Source: Cryoendolithus antarcticus | Taxonomy: Eukaryota; Ascomycota; Dothideomycetes; Cladosporiales; Cladosporiaceae | Direction of reading: 5' to 3' | Assembly: GCA_002077065.1 (NCBI GenBank) | Contig: NAJO01000067.1 | Coordinates: forward strand, 62,001 to 126,000 | Length of the DNA: 64,000 nucleotides | Shown: positions 10,775-20,052 of the stretch, piece by piece | Position numbering within the stretch: the stretch's first letter is position 1 | Layout: each line of letters opens with the position of its first letter | Program-made: the position numbers and the translations under genes | The notes under the pieces: model-generated | Told to the model about the DNA's origin: nothing | Seen by the model: only the letters and a program-made list of their open reading frames with translations | The model's database searches: none

Positions 10775-11392
10775 TGTGAGCAGGGCGGCCACGGTCAACA
10801 GCAGCACAGTGGACGGATTGGCGAGGTCTGTACCCGATGTGGGACCTGCTCTCTTCCAAGAATCTCAACGTGCTTGTCGCACTACCAGTATCCCTACCAA
10901 TGTCATCGTGCGCTCACTATGTGGAGGAGAGCACGAGAGGCTTGTCGAGATCCATTGCAACTCCGAGTGCTACATTAGTAGATTATGTCCTAGTATGGTG
11001 CACCGGACGGATGCTCGAGCGAGGGGTCCAGTTCGTCGAGATCTCCAGACTCCATGAAACCTGGATGACGTCGACGGAGAAATATAAAAATCTCTCTTTA
11101 CACTCTTCCCTTCTTGCTGTTCGTAGCCCGGAGGCTGGCCTTCCGTGAATGGACCCGCAATTCTGCCTCGACTTCGACCACATCACATCAGAATGTACCC
11201 TATCTACGCAGATCGCGGTGCGGAGCACGGCACCATGTAGTAGGTGATCAAGCATACAGAAGCTTCGCAAGCCGTAGATGTGGAGACCAGGATAATTCCT
11301 CCAGGCGAAGCATACTTATGCTAGGTATGTAACTGGAGGTGAGCCACTTCCTTTCATTGCCACCTCTACCCTTCTGAACATCCATCTCCGCA
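10775..11392. other. Intergenic
   Basis: No supported gene. This contains the promoter of the downstream esterase. Small plus-strand frames at 10776-11148 have no coding features. Confidence 0.5.
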
Positions 11393-12552
11393 ATGAAACC
11401 GCACACGCTTGACCTGGCAGTCCTTGCCACGCTGCTCGCAGTCAGCAATGCCACCAAGACAGTGACAGTGACCAAACACATTCCCGAAACCCACTGGCGC
11501 ACCAAAACCCACACGCACACCATTCAACCCTCCTGCCCATCTTCTTCAACCTCCCCAACCTCATCATCAACCCCATCACCTTACCCCTCACCTAACGCAA
11601 CCCACTACCACGGCTGGCCTAGCATTTCTCACCTCATAGTCTTCGGCGACTCCTACACAACAACCGGCTTCAACGTCTCCGGCCCGCAGCCAAACCCGTC
11701 GAACCCGCAAGGAAATCCCCCTTACCCAGGCTACACAGCCACCAACGGTCCAAACTGGGTCGACTTCCTCACAACAACGTACAACGAATCCTTCATCGAG
11801 ACCGTCAACCTCGCCTACGGTGGCGCGACGGTAGACAGCGCGCTCGTGGCGCCGTATCTACCTACCGTCCTGTCGCTGAAGGACCAGGTAGAGATGGAGT
11901 ATCTGCCGCTTTATGCTGGGAGGCCAGCGGGCTTTCAGTGGACGAGCGAGGACACGCTGTTTGCGCTGTTTTTGGGTATTAATGATGTGGGGAACGCGTA
12001 TTACCGCAGTAACAGCAGTGATATCTTCGCCGCGGAGCTTGAGGTGTATGCTTCTCTCGTCGATACGCTGTACGGCACCGGAGCGAGGAACTTTCTGTTC
12101 TTGAATGTCCCCCCTGTGGATCGGAGTCCTTTGACGGCTGCGCAAGGTGCTGCTAGTCAGGCGGCGGAGAAGGTGGCGATTGCGGCGTGGAATGCGAATG
12201 TGACTGCTCTGGCTGCTAATCTGACCAAATCGTACAAGGATGCCACGGCGTTTGTGTTCGATACGAATGCGGCGTTTACGCAGGTCCTGGATAATCCGGC
12301 TAGTCATGTGGAGACGGCGCCGTATAAGAACACGACGGGGTACTGCGATGCCTGTGAGTCCAGTCTGCTTGATGCCGTCGCCAAGTGCTGCATACTGACA
12401 TTTTCGTAGACATGAACGGTACGCCAACGTGGTACACGTTTAATGCGAGCTGTACGTATTCCGTGGACGAGTACTTCTGGCTGAACAGCTTGCATCCGAC
12501 GTTCCGCATGATGAATGTGACGGCGCAGGAGATCGTGCAGCAGCTCAGCTGA
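11393..12552 (+). CDS. Secreted GDSL/SGNH esterase, CE16 acetylesterase type
   Basis: Exon 1 runs 11393-12353 and exon 2 runs 12410-12552, split by a 56-bp intron (GTGAGT..TCGTAG); the mature frame encodes 367 residues. A signal peptide is visible (about residues 1-20, LAVLATLLAVSNA), then a Ser/Thr/Pro linker (about 45-70). SGNH blocks follow: FGDSYTTTG (nucleophile Ser), a Gly-containing block NLAYGGATVD, GINDVGNAY (Asn block), and after splicing DEYFWLNSLHPT carrying the Asp and His of the triad. The intron lies just before that catalytic block, so reading only the first exon would give a dead enzyme. CE16 members remove acetyl groups from plant cell-wall oligosaccharides outside the cell. 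N-glycosylation sequons (NVS, NES, NSS, NVT, NLT, NTT) fit secretion. Confidence 0.86.
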
Positions 12553-12649
12553 GTGCTGTTGGCGTCCATCGGTCAAGTTGGGGTGGCATAGTACGGTCCA
12601 TCTCGTCGTCGGTATCGACAGACTGGTGACAGCGCGCGATAGTGTAGCT

Positions 12650-13234
12650 TCATGCTGCATTTTGAGTCTCTCCCTTCCACCCCCTAGTCCTCGCCCTCTC
12701 CTCAATATGCTCCAACAGCCCCTTCCCACACCTCACAACCTGCTCATACGCAACCTCAAACCCATCCCGGCCCCCATAATACGGATCCCCCACCTCTTCA
12801 TCTTCGTTCTTGCTCCCAAACAGCCCAAACAGTCTTAGTCGTCCGGTGATCGGCTCCTCGCCACTAGCGATCTCTCTCCTGTCCGCCTCCTCCAAATCAA
12901 CCATATTCTCCCCATCCATCCCAATCACATAATCAAACTCATCAAAGTCCTTCGACGCCCTCAACTTCCTCGCTTTATGCCTATAATCCTTAATCCCGTG
13001 CTCGGCTAGTACACTGAGGGTGCGCGGATCGGGTTGCGAGTTTGTGTGATAGGCGCCTGTGCCACAGGAGTCTATGCGGGCTATGAGAGGGTGTTGGGAT
13101 GACGTGTCGTAGTGGGTGAGGGAGCGGAAGACGCCTTCGGCCATGGGGGAGCGGCAAATGTTGCCGAGGCAGACGAAGAGGACGGAGACGGGTTTGACTT
13201 CGGGGTTGGAGGAGGAGGGGCCGGAGGAAGTCAT
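12650..13234 (-). CDS. LTP1: Low-molecular-weight protein tyrosine phosphatase
   Basis: A single-exon protein of 194 residues. The P-loop signature VCLGNICRSPMAEG carries the nucleophile Cys22 and Arg28 (C-x5-R), directly after the first beta strand as in all members. DYVIGMDGENM is the mid-protein motif and DPYYGG holds the general-acid Asp near residue 150. The family normally has about 155-165 residues; the extra length is an N-terminal Ser/Pro leader and a 15-residue tail. It is a cytosolic enzyme that dephosphorylates Tyr phosphoproteins. It is convergent with the esterase gene, with about 100 bp between stops. Confidence 0.92.
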   Translation of the reverse strand: MTSSGPSSSNPEVKPVSVLFVCLGNICRSPMAEGVFRSLTHYDTSSQHPLIARIDSCGTGAYHTNSQPDPRTLSVLAEHGIKDYRHKARKLRASKDFDEFDYVIGMDGENMVDLEEADRREIASGEEPITGRLRLFGLFGSKNEDEEVGDPYYGGRDGFEVAYEQVVRCGKGLLEHIEERARTRGWKGETQNAA

Positions 13235-13569
13235 GGCGGCGAGATGTGGCAGAGTCTCTGGTGTTTGTTCCTACCTCGAGGCTAGATTCGTGATAGTGGA
13301 GTTGATTGACTTTCAGGAAGATCTGCGCTGCAGGACGCTAGTTTCTGGGGTGCAGATGGCTTGCTGAACAGTGTGGGGATGAAGGCATGAGCTTGAGCTC
13401 GAGATGAAGGGCCGCGGCTGAAGAGACAATGCGATTCGCATTTCTTAGCTTGCGCGCTGCTTGCGCCAGACATCCGTCACCATGCACTAGCATTCGATCC
13501 CTAGTCCTTTAAATTCGTGTCTCGAACACCGGCTGCGTGAGACCCGCTTCAGGCTCACAAGCCGACAAG

Positions 13570-15186
13570 ATGGCAAGCTCCGAGCGTGGCGACTTCGCCT
13601 ACAACAGTGATCTAGTGAGTTGCATCATGATGTGTTTCTGTGAATAGAAGTCTGATGTATATGAGGACGCCTTCACGCTGTACCACCAACAAGTCAACTC
13701 CTCGGCCCCTTCCTCATCAACCTCATCTATCGCGCCAGCCCTCCCAGCTCTCGGCCATGCAATCGCAGGCTCAACCGCAACAGCAATCTCGAAACTCCTG
13801 ATTTACCCTCTAGACCTCGTTATCACTCGCCTGCAAGTCCAGCACACCCTTCACGGCCCTCGAGAGACGCCTTCAGCAGCCAAAGACGCCGATGCCGAGT
13901 ACTCCAGCCTTGCCGACGCCATTCGCAAGATCTACGCAAATGAGGGTGGAAGTGCTGCATTCTACACTGGCTGCACGCCAGATGTAGCGAAGGGATTTGC
14001 GGACTCCTTTCTGTTCTTCTTGGCTTATACGTTTCTGCGGCAGCGGGAGCAAAGGCGGCATGGGCAGGTGTCCGTGCCTAGGGAACTGGGTGTGGGTATT
14101 GCGGCCGGGGCGTTCGCGAAGCTGATCACGACGCCGTTGCAGAATGTGATTACGCGACAGCAAACTGCTGCGATGGTCGCAGCACGGTCTCCTGAGAAGG
14201 CCAGCTCAACGGACCAGACCGTGACGGCGATCGCGAGACAGATCCGAAGCGAGCGTGGACTGCAGGGATTCTGGGCCGGCTACAGCGCCAGCATCATCTT
14301 GACGCTGAATCCGTCGCTCACATTTGCCGTCGACAACTTGCTTCACCGACTGCTGCTGCAGAAGTCATCTCGGGCTGACCCATCAGCGTGGGTCCGCTTT
14401 TTGATCGCGGCAATGAGTAAAGTCGTGGCGACTAGCATTACCTACCCAGTCAGTCTGGCCAAGTCGCGCGCGCAGGTCAGCGCTTCAACGACTATAGTGC
14501 CAGCTGAAGGTACGGAGAAAGGCGGGCGAACCAATGCGACGCGCCATCCGAGCACCATAGCGAGTCGTTTGCTGAGTCTACTGTCCGCACAGCATGCCAT
14601 ATTGGTCTCACTCCGCCGCATCTATCGTGAAGAAGGGAAGAGTGGACTGTATGCTGGCCTCGAAGCCGAAGTGATCAAGGGTTTCCTCAGCCATGGTCTG
14701 ACCATGGCAATGAAGGATCGCATCCACACTGGCGTAGTGCAGCTGTACTACGTACTGCTCAAGCTCATATGGAGATGGCCGGGAGAGCTCGGCCGTGTTC
14801 GTGAGAAAGTTGGCGAGGCGATCGTGGACGCGAAGCAAGGTGCTGGTAATCTCGTGGAGACGGCCAAGGAGCAAGTTCCTAGTGTGGTGCAAGTCCAAGC
14901 AATAACGGGACAGGTAGCCACGAGCGTCAAGGAGCGCGCCAAGCAAACGATTGAGGGCGTACAAGCCAGGACCGGTAGCCCCCAGGAACTCCGGGCAGAA
15001 GCTGCGAGCGCTGTCGACGTAGCCAAGGAGGAGGCCAGCGGCGCGCTTGGTATTGCTACTTCTGCGGCGACGGAACTTGCGCAGGAGTCGCAGCGGCGAG
15101 TAGGAGAAGCCGCGCAGAGAGCGGGCGAAGGCATCTCCAATGTTGGCGCCGGTGTCGCGGAAAGAGCGAAGGGCACGAGGCAGTAG
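13570..15186 (+). CDS. Peroxisomal adenine-nucleotide-type mitochondrial carrier family protein with amphipathic tail
   Basis: Exon 1, 13570-13614, encodes MASSERGDFAYNSDL. After a very short intron the frame is open from about 13648 to 15186 (about 528 residues). The acceptor is uncertain (13647, 13650 or 13665), since all keep the frame. Three carrier signatures are seen: YPLDLVITRLQ, TPLQNVITRQQ and YPVSLAKSRAQ, with the acidic residue lost in repeats 2 and 3, as in the PMP47/ANT1 group that imports ATP into peroxisomes. FWAGYSASIILTLNPSLTF matches the diagnostic loop of that group. From about residue 400 the protein carries a tail of Ala/Glu/Lys/Val 11-residue-like amphipathic repeats (AKEQ, VKERAKQT, AKEEASGA, ERAKGT), resembling LEA or apolipoprotein helices; this is unusual for the family. 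Confidence 0.82.
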
Positions 15187-15456
15187 ATGCTGCGCAATCG
15201 ATTACCCACTTGTCCCTGTGTAGGATAGTCCGGACTGTAACGTACTCATGTCTGTACTCAGGCTTCCCTTTGCTATGGTTCAAGATCCTGAGCGACATGG
15301 AGTCCTAGCCTGACCAGAGAGGCTTTGACGTTCGCTTGGTGGCAAGCGATGTGGCCTAGCAGTGTCGTGCGATGGGTTCGCGAGACAGTGTGGCGGCAGT
15401 GTGCTTGCTTGCCTGATCAGGCACATCCCCTTGCGCACGTCGCAGCGCAATCTGCC

Positions 15457-16041
15457 TCAGAGGTACCGCTTAGCAGCCGCACTCACCCTCCCCCGAAACA
15501 CCGGACTGGTAACCTCGGAGTTCACATCATAGAAAGGATTCATGATGCACTTCACCCACGCCTCATAAATCTCACCCATGAAACCCCTTACAGCCTCCTC
15601 AGTCTGCGGACTCGTCGGGTTCGCTGCCAACAGCCCACCTTGCTTCGCCATCGAAGCTCGTGAAGGTGGCGGTGAAGCGTAGTTGGAGTAGGCTGTTAGG
15701 CTGGGGTCAGCGTTCATGAGTAGCATGAACTTGACGTTGCCGCCTGTTATGTAGGCGTGGATGTGGTTGTTTTGGAAGGTGTCGACTTTTTTGAGGTACC
15801 TGTCCTGTAGAATCAGTCGAATGTGCAGGAGAAAGGGACAGGATGTAGGGTACAAGTCTTTGGTCGTCCACTGGACTTCCTCAACGAGGTCTAAGGCAGC
15901 GTGGACGATGAACTGGTTCATCTGAGCTGCTTCGTCACGGAAGCGAGCTGTGCCATCGCCTGTGCCAGGTTTGGACGTCCCGAATGTGGATTCGAAGAGC
16001 GGATTGTCCTTCGTGCCGATTATAGTGAAGTAGTACGACAT
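15457..16041 (-). CDS. TRS20: TRAPP complex subunit Trs20 (sedlin/TRAPPC2)
   Basis: The start is placed at MSYYFTIIGTKDNPLFE, the invariant N-terminus of sedlin, rather than at the upstream in-frame ATG at 16146. A 54-bp intron (15853-15800, GTACCC..GACAG, branch GACTGAT) has a length divisible by three and no stop, so it reads through as spurious protein. Removing it restores QWTTKDL-YLKKVDTF and a protein of 176 residues. The body has FQNNHIHAYITGGNVKFMLL and the C-terminal FMGEIYEAWVKCIMNPFY, both family hallmarks. A Ser/Pro insert (about 105-130) is typical of filamentous fungi. It functions as a TRAPP core subunit in ER-to-Golgi and autophagic trafficking. Confidence 0.93.
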   Translation of the reverse strand: MSYYFTIIGTKDNPLFESTFGTSKPGTGDGTARFRDEAAQMNQFIVHAALDLVEEVQWTTKDLYPTSCPFLLHIRLILQDRYLKKVDTFQNNHIHAYITGGNVKFMLLMNADPSLTAYSNYASPPPSRASMAKQGGLLAANPTSPQTEEAVRGFMGEIYEAWVKCIMNPFYDVNSEVTSPVFRGRVSAAAKRYL

Positions 16042-16311
16042 CTTGGCTCGATGTATGAGAGGCTTTCGACTAGCACATGCTGCGAGACTGCCTGCAGCTC
16101 CGAGATAAGCACAGTTACGCTCAGCTATCTTGAGCTCGAGTCGCAATATACTCTGATGGGTCTGTGGTCAGCCACTGCTTGTTGCTCGAAATAGGGCCAG
16201 CTCATATGTAGTGGAATTCCGCTTATCCTAATGTGGCATCCCGTACTTCAACATCGCCATTGCCATCAGCGAGACCAGCGAATGTACGATTGAACAGCGT
16301 ACACAGCAACG

Positions 16312-16879
16312 ATGTTCGGCGCTTTCAAACCCTCCGCGCCTCTCTCTGTCGGTCTCCTCTGGTAAGTCTGTTCACTTCCGCATCTATCAATCCGCCTGTT
16401 GACTCATCTCTAGGAAAATCCCCTGGCGTCTCTCCGCCCCCCAGAAACTACGACACCGTCGCCGCATGCGCAGAGTGGACAACATAGTCTCCGTCCTCGA
16501 CACCGCGCTCCAACGCCACGCCGGTTCCTCCGCCCTTCGTCCAAACCCGCAATCCAACTCCCCCGACGCCCTAACCCCTGCCTCCTCCTCAAAACCCACC
16601 ACTACCGCAGTATCTACATCCCGCACAAAATGCCCAGCGCCAGGCTCCTTCCCAACGTCGCCCGCAACCACAGTCTCGAATCCTTCCCTTAGTGCTAGGG
16701 CGCTGGGAACCATCAAATTGGTGGAGCGATGGAAAGCCGAGATGCCTACGGAGAAGGAGATGCTGCCGAAGGATAAGTACACGATGTTTGATCGGAAAGC
16801 GAAAGGGTATAGGAAGGGGGTGCATAAGCTGCCGAAGTGGACGAGGGTTAGTCAGAGGGTCAACCCGCCTGGGTTTTGA
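16312..16879 (+). CDS. MRPL31: Mitochondrial large-subunit ribosomal protein mL60 (MRPL31)
   Basis: Exon 1 runs 16312-16361 and exon 2 runs 16414-16879, split by a 52-bp intron (GTAAGT..CTCTAG) inside the Trp codon of LLW-KIPWRLS; the product has 171 residues. It starts with MFGAFKPSAPLSVGLLWKIP and ends with the block RWKAEMPTEKEMLPKDKYTM...GVHKLPKWTRVSQRVNPPGF, which is the fungal mL60 signature. A Ser/Thr/Pro-rich central insert (about 55-110) is extra. It is a component of the mitoribosome. The basic N-terminus serves as the import region. Confidence 0.9.
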
Positions 16880-17484
16880 ACAAGAGGAGCAGGTGTGGGT
16901 TAGATGTTAGAGGATTGTATGGGATGATTGGTGGTGATGTATCGAGGTGCTGCCTCGTTTCAAGACGCAGCGATGGCGAGAGTGTATTTCCATGGAGTCA
17001 TATGCCTGCAATACACGACATTGTACATGTACAGTAAGACGGCTTGTGTGGACTCCAAGACTTGGATGAAGTCTGGTGGCAACGCCGCTACCAGAGACCC
17101 GGCTCGGAGGGCCCGTGGCACGAGCATGTACAAACAGCGAGACAGAGAGGGGGAAGGGTGCGATGGTTGACGAGCGAAAGAGCGTACAAGACATTCGTCT
17201 CAATGGCTCGTGGTTTGACTACTACATAGCATAAGCACGCCAATGCGCGCGTCAAGAATTAAACAATCTTCGCAATGCGTCTGCCCTTCCTGATATGATG
17301 TATTTTTCATTTCCCCAACTCGCTTCGGAACCCAACAATCTCCCCATTTTCGCCACATAAAAGCCATGGTACAATCTGATATCTCCCAGGGCGCCAGCCA
17401 GTGCATCTCATTCCTCCCGCGTTCTACATGAATCAGCACGCTCCATTGCATTAGTACAATCTAGTTCTGGTTCATTTTATTCTC
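16880..17484. other. Intergenic, convergent 3' regions
   Basis: It holds the 3' ends of MRPL31 and the leftward orphan gene. An AT-richer patch at 17230-17480 is likely a terminator/polyadenylation area. No coding evidence was found. Confidence 0.5.
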
Positions 17485-18711
17485 TCAAAACGTCCTTCCC
17501 CTCCTCAGCAGCGCTCTCTCCGGCTTAGCAAACACATCCTCAGCCTCAACAGTCTCCTCTCGCAACCCCTCGCGAATAGAATAAAGTCCTCTGCTTGGCT
17601 TGACCCACGAGTGCCTCTTTCCCGAAAGCGTGCGATCATGCTTCAGACCCGGCCTGACCATCCTCGGCTGAACTGCAGGAGCCGACGACGTTGCAGTCGC
17701 GTGCTGAGCGGCAGCCTTCCGTTGCGCTTGGCTACGCTTGACGAAGAAGGAGAGTGGCAGGTAGTCCTCCTCGTCTGTCTCGTTGCCAGCAGCAGCCTCA
17801 GCAAGAGCAGCCTCGAGGTCCTCTGCCGGCGGTGTGATGATAAGGTTGAAGACTGGTACATTGCGACGAGTGGGCATCACGAGGCCATCGCCATCAGAAT
17901 CGTAGTCCATGTCGTCATTGACTTGTGGCGAGGCATCTGGCGTAAGACCTGGCAGACTGTCACCTGATCCGTTACGCGCGAGAAACTCGGGCTCGACCGC
18001 TGTGCTGGTCCGCTGGACAGTCTGCTGATAGAGTTGGGCTTGATCAGCGAGGAGTCCGTTCCATTTGCTTGGCAGAGGGACGTCAGCCTTCTTGTGGTCC
18101 TCGTAGAGGAGGCCGAAGTCGATGATGCCAGCGTCCCAGTCCGGTACATCGTCATCATCTTCGTCGTCATCCGACCAGTGTTCGTAAGAGGCCATGGGGG
18201 AGAGGAAGTGGGACTGCGGGTCGAGGTCGATCTCGTCGGCGTCCTCGAAGGCGGGAGCGGAGGTGGCGAGGATGCGAGGAGTGTGTGGAAGTGGCATCGA
18301 AGCCGGGATGAGATCTGCAGAGGTGATACTTGTCGAGGGCATGTCGGTGGTGTGCATTGAGAATTCAGAATGCCCCTCGCGGCAAAGGGTAGTATCGGCA
18401 GGTGCGGAGATTTGCGCACTTAAATGTGCGCCGTCACGCTGGAGGTGCTGAGTCGATGTCATCTCACTGTCCTTACGTGCTGACAGCAAGGGCGGTGTCG
18501 AAGTCGAGGCACGCGAGCACTTGTCAGAAATGCCCACTATCTGGGGTGGATCAGACGTGATCGATGTAGTACTGAGGTGTTGTGGCCGACCGCGAGCGAC
18601 CTCGAGGTTTATCGGAGCGCCTACAGTGAGGCTGCAGAATATCAAGCCAAGTTGCCTGATCCCCGACGAAATGTGCGCAGGCGTCGAAATTTGTTGTGAC
18701 TTCCGGCCCAC
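17485..18711 (-). CDS. Uncharacterised acidic fungal protein
   Basis: An open frame of 408 residues without recognised domain. The convincing part begins near residue 84 (ATG at 18462, MTSTQHLQ). It contains an acidic cluster (HWSDDDEDDDDVPDWDAGIIDFGLLYEDH), a conserved-looking segment KKADVPLPSKWNGLLADQAQ, a second acidic block ending FNLIITPPAEDLEAALAEAA, and a basic tail RKRxSWVKPSRGLYSIREGL-like near residues 360-390. The first 83 residues include Cys/Ile/Leu-rich sequence of poorer quality and may be 5' leader or contain an intron. Probably lineage-specific; no function is proposed. Confidence 0.6.
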   Translation of the reverse strand: MGRKSQQISTPAHISSGIRQLGLIFCSLTVGAPINLEVARGRPQHLSTTSITSDPPQIVGISDKCSRASTSTPPLLSARKDSEMTSTQHLQRDGAHLSAQISAPADTTLCREGHSEFSMHTTDMPSTSITSADLIPASMPLPHTPRILATSAPAFEDADEIDLDPQSHFLSPMASYEHWSDDDEDDDDVPDWDAGIIDFGLLYEDHKKADVPLPSKWNGLLADQAQLYQQTVQRTSTAVEPEFLARNGSGDSLPGLTPDASPQVNDDMDYDSDGDGLVMPTRRNVPVFNLIITPPAEDLEAALAEAAAGNETDEEDYLPLSFFVKRSQAQRKAAAQHATATSSAPAVQPRMVRPGLKHDRTLSGKRHSWVKPSRGLYSIREGLREETVEAEDVFAKPERALLRRGRTF

Positions 18712-20052
18712 TGGCCGGGCAGTCTGTCGAGTTACCAGCTGGCTGGGACTTCAATTCACCAATAAGGCAATGTTGCTGACAACGAAAGTGTGGGGCTCTA
18801 TTCGCCCGAGTCGACAAATGAGAACGCTATTGAAAAGAGTGACGGTGCAAAGAACTCAGGCGTAGTAGAAGAAGGAAAGGTGAAGCTCATACCATATGCA
18901 CGCTCGAGCCAAGCGTGGAGAGTATGCGGGCGTCCAACGGGGCAGGAATGGATGCGTGACTCCGAGTGGTCAGAGAGGCGCAGATGCTGATGACTGGACG
19001 TCGCTGGTGTGTGGGAGTCAGCTGGGTGATGTGTGAGACACCGCCCTTGTTCAAGGCCCGAGCGTGTTGCGATGTTGGGGGCTGCCTGGAAGCGAACAGG
19101 TTTGCGCGATGCAAAGGCCGCGATATATCCCACGTCAGCTATTGCCCACCGGGGCACAATGATGAATAATGTAGCCGGTGAGAGACTCGGCAAAGTCTAG
19201 ATGGGGATGGTCGCACGGGGGTGCATTGATGTGGACGCAGGAACGGGCTGCTGGTGCTGCAGGATGGCTGCCTCATGATCGCCTTGGTGGCGTCGGTAAT
19301 GGCCGAGTCATCAAGCGGTTGATGAACACAGCCAAAGGATCACAGAGTCGTGTAGTGCTTCACACAGCCAGACCTCGACCGGCAGATGCATTCTGTCCTC
19401 TGTGTGATGTGCCTGTCTCGTTAACAGCTCTGAAGACGAGAGGTCAGCAAAAGAGTTCAGATGGTGCTTCTGCACCCCCACACTTCGGCTCGCCGGGAAG
19501 CAAGGTTTAGTCTACGAACACAACGCATGATGCCTGCATGCGATCATTCATTCGTGGTCTAAAAGGTGGCAGATGTTGATGGAGGCCTTCCGGTGGGCTG
19601 CAAGCTGTGCGAATGTGGAAGTAAGCCTACGTTGTCTACCTTTTCGGGAATCGGCAATGGCTGCACTGGCTTCGCTGCGAAGGGGTGGTCAGCGAGTCGC
19701 TAGAGGGAGGAAGGAAGCGAAGGTCATTTCGCCAGCCACGGGCTCAGACAGATCAGATTAGACGATGTTGCGTCTCGAACAGTGCTGGACTAAGCACAAT
19801 TGCCACTGATCGAGTTCTACATGCAAATTGTGGCGAGTGGTCACAATCTGGAACGAGTGCACAAAATTTTGGTGAAGCTGCCTTTGTGTGTCTGTAAGTC
19901 TATCCTAATGTACTGCCTGTATCTGGGTATCTCTGAGTGTACAATCCGGAAGTGTAATATCCTATGAGCCTCCCACACTCGTGAACTACCGCCGTAAGAA
20001 TGAACCAAAAGCCATCCCGCTGTCAGATCTGCCCATACTGCCCCAAATTCAC
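18712..20052. other. Intergenic, about 1.3 kb
   Basis: No supported gene on either strand. Plus-strand frames at 18790-19510 and 19573-19897 lack motifs and sustained coding bias. It includes the promoter of the leftward orphan gene and the 3' flank of the AlkB-like gene. Confidence 0.5.
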
